The notes beneath the pieces are model-generated. The model had not been told where the DNA came from. It ran no database searches and saw only the letters and a program-made list of their open reading frames with translations. From assembly GCA_017632155.1 (NCBI GenBank), contig JAGBRZ010000111.1:1-22695 (forward strand): a stretch of DNA of 22,695 bases, written 5' to 3'. A program made the position numbers and the translations under genes. The DNA comes from Clostridia bacterium. Its GTDB lineage: Bacteria > Bacillota_A > Clostridia > Oscillospirales > CAG-272. Shown one piece after another: positions 22,102-22,695 of this stretch (positions are counted from its first letter, which is position 1; every line of letters begins with the position of its first letter).

Positions 22102-22407
22102 ATGGAAGAAACCAAGGAAAAAGGCTATATTGACGGGTGGATTGAAAGAAAAATTGCGAGTTGCAAGAAGCAGCACGAAACGATGAAAGCGGTAAACGAA
22201 TATTACCGAAAACACGGTACGGTTATCGGTTGCCCTGCGGTCAGCGAAGAAAAAGCATTGGAGCTTGACGAGGATATTCGCAGAAGATACCCGATACACA
22301 AACAACCGTATATGCCGTCTGCTTTGAGAAACAAGCTCAACGAAATCCGCCGTTGGGAAAAGCACTTGAACGGCGGGTACAAGAAAAATGACGAGAGAGG
22401 ACGTTAG
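22102..22407 (+). CDS. Small element protein with YRKHGT-GCP domain
   Basis: 101 residues; AAGGAG (22092-22097) four bases before the ATG. The core is helical: SCKKQHETMKAVNEYYRKHG, then TVIGCPAVSEEKALEL and a final AEIRR-like helix (LNEIRRWEKHL). I know the same N-YYRKHGT-GCP pattern as a C-terminal part of larger conjugative-element proteins, including some DUF3560-type proteins. Here it stands alone between two membrane channel genes. There is no signal peptide or membrane segment. The fold looks like a small helical DNA- or protein-binding unit; the function is unknown. Confidence 0.68.
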   Translation: MEETKEKGYIDGWIERKIASCKKQHETMKAVNEYYRKHGTVIGCPAVSEEKALELDEDIRRRYPIHKQPYMPSALRNKLNEIRRWEKHLNGGYKKNDERGR

Positions 22408-22408
22408 T

Positions 22409-22695
22409 ATGGAAATTAAGATAAACAAAGAAATCAAAGACTTTAACGAAACGATGTTCTTCGGTCTTTCGGTTCGGCAGTTTATCTTCGCTATCCTCGC
22501 TTGTGCGGCTGCGGTCGGCATCTATTTCGGGTGCCGACCGTTTTTCGGTACAGAGGTGCTTTCGTGGCTCTGTATGATAGGCGCAGTACCGTTTATCATC
22601 TTCGGCTTTGTGAAGTACAACGGTATGCCTGCCGAAAAGGTTATCAAGGCGTGGATACGCTCGGAGATTATGATGCCCCGATACCTACTCTTTAA
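22409..22695 (+). CDS. prgI: PrgI family membrane protein (partial, runs off the window)
   Basis: 95 residues visible; the frame is open at the window end, so the C-terminus is cut. GAGAGG (22395-22400) precedes ATG 22409 by eight bases. The protein starts EIKINKEIKDFNETMFFGLS, then has two membrane segments, about 22-41 and 50-68, and the conserved YNGMPAEKVIKAWIRSE stretch. PrgI proteins are VirB3-like inner-membrane parts of Gram-positive type IV secretion systems and usually precede the VirB4-type ATPase, which I expect just past the end of this window. It is the last gene of the visible transfer operon. Confidence 0.92.
   Translation, partial: MEIKINKEIKDFNETMFFGLSVRQFIFAILACAAAVGIYFGCRPFFGTEVLSWLCMIGAVPFIIFGFVKYNGMPAEKVIKAWIRSEIMMPRYLLF

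Noticed and set aside
1..22695. CRISPR arrays, tRNA, rRNA and insertion sequences
   Set aside because: No regularly spaced repeats, no tRNA-like cloverleaf or rRNA segment, and no transposase or terminal inverted repeats were seen on either strand.

Overview
The window is the core of a conjugative (integrative) element of the Tn1549/CTn type found in Firmicutes, most likely from a gut Clostridia host. Four things point there: the gene set and order (ParB-like protein, giant methylase/helicase, DnaG-like Toprim protein, MobC, MOB-P relaxase, PcfB, LtrC-like protein, VirD4, Maff2 pilin-like protein, TrbL-like channel, PrgI); strong AGGAGG-type Shine-Dalgarno (SD) sites; TTG starts; and densely overlapping genes all on the + strand. 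No rRNA, tRNA, integrase or CRISPR array is visible. The integrase, any ParA and the VirB4/TraE ATPase would lie outside the window.

Layout. 22-618 encodes a protein with two helix-turn-helix/excisionase-like halves, followed by a clear intrinsic terminator at 676-706. 742-4275 is a tight run of a ParB-like protein and five small to mid-size conserved element proteins of unknown function. 4299-13019 is a single 2,906-residue polyvalent protein: ArdC-like N-terminus, disordered linker, three diverged copies of one module, a MutS domain I, an N6-adenine methylase fold and an SNF2-type helicase. 13020-13122 is a non-coding stretch of consecutive hairpins. 13123-15308 holds a small DpnD/PcfM-like protein, a Toprim/DUF3991 primase-like protein and two element proteins. 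15309-15421 is non-coding and carries two inverted repeats that look like an oriT. 15422-22695 is the DNA-processing and transfer operon.

Main finding. A complete tnpV-family gene (5128-5481, 117 codons, its own AAGGAGG site) lies entirely inside the giant gene in the +1 frame. The giant frame there encodes a charged, disordered linker (about residues 277-394). This looks like true overprinting, not a chance open frame, because the alternate frame reads as a recognisable TnpV protein.

How the parts fit. MobC and the relaxase would nick the candidate oriT. PcfB and VirD4 would couple the relaxosome to the channel, whose visible parts are the Maff2, TrbL-like and PrgI proteins. The two ArdC-like domains, the methylase/helicase with its MutS I domain and the Toprim protein probably protect and process incoming DNA. 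The ParB-like protein may partition or regulate the element. These roles are inferred from family membership and gene order.
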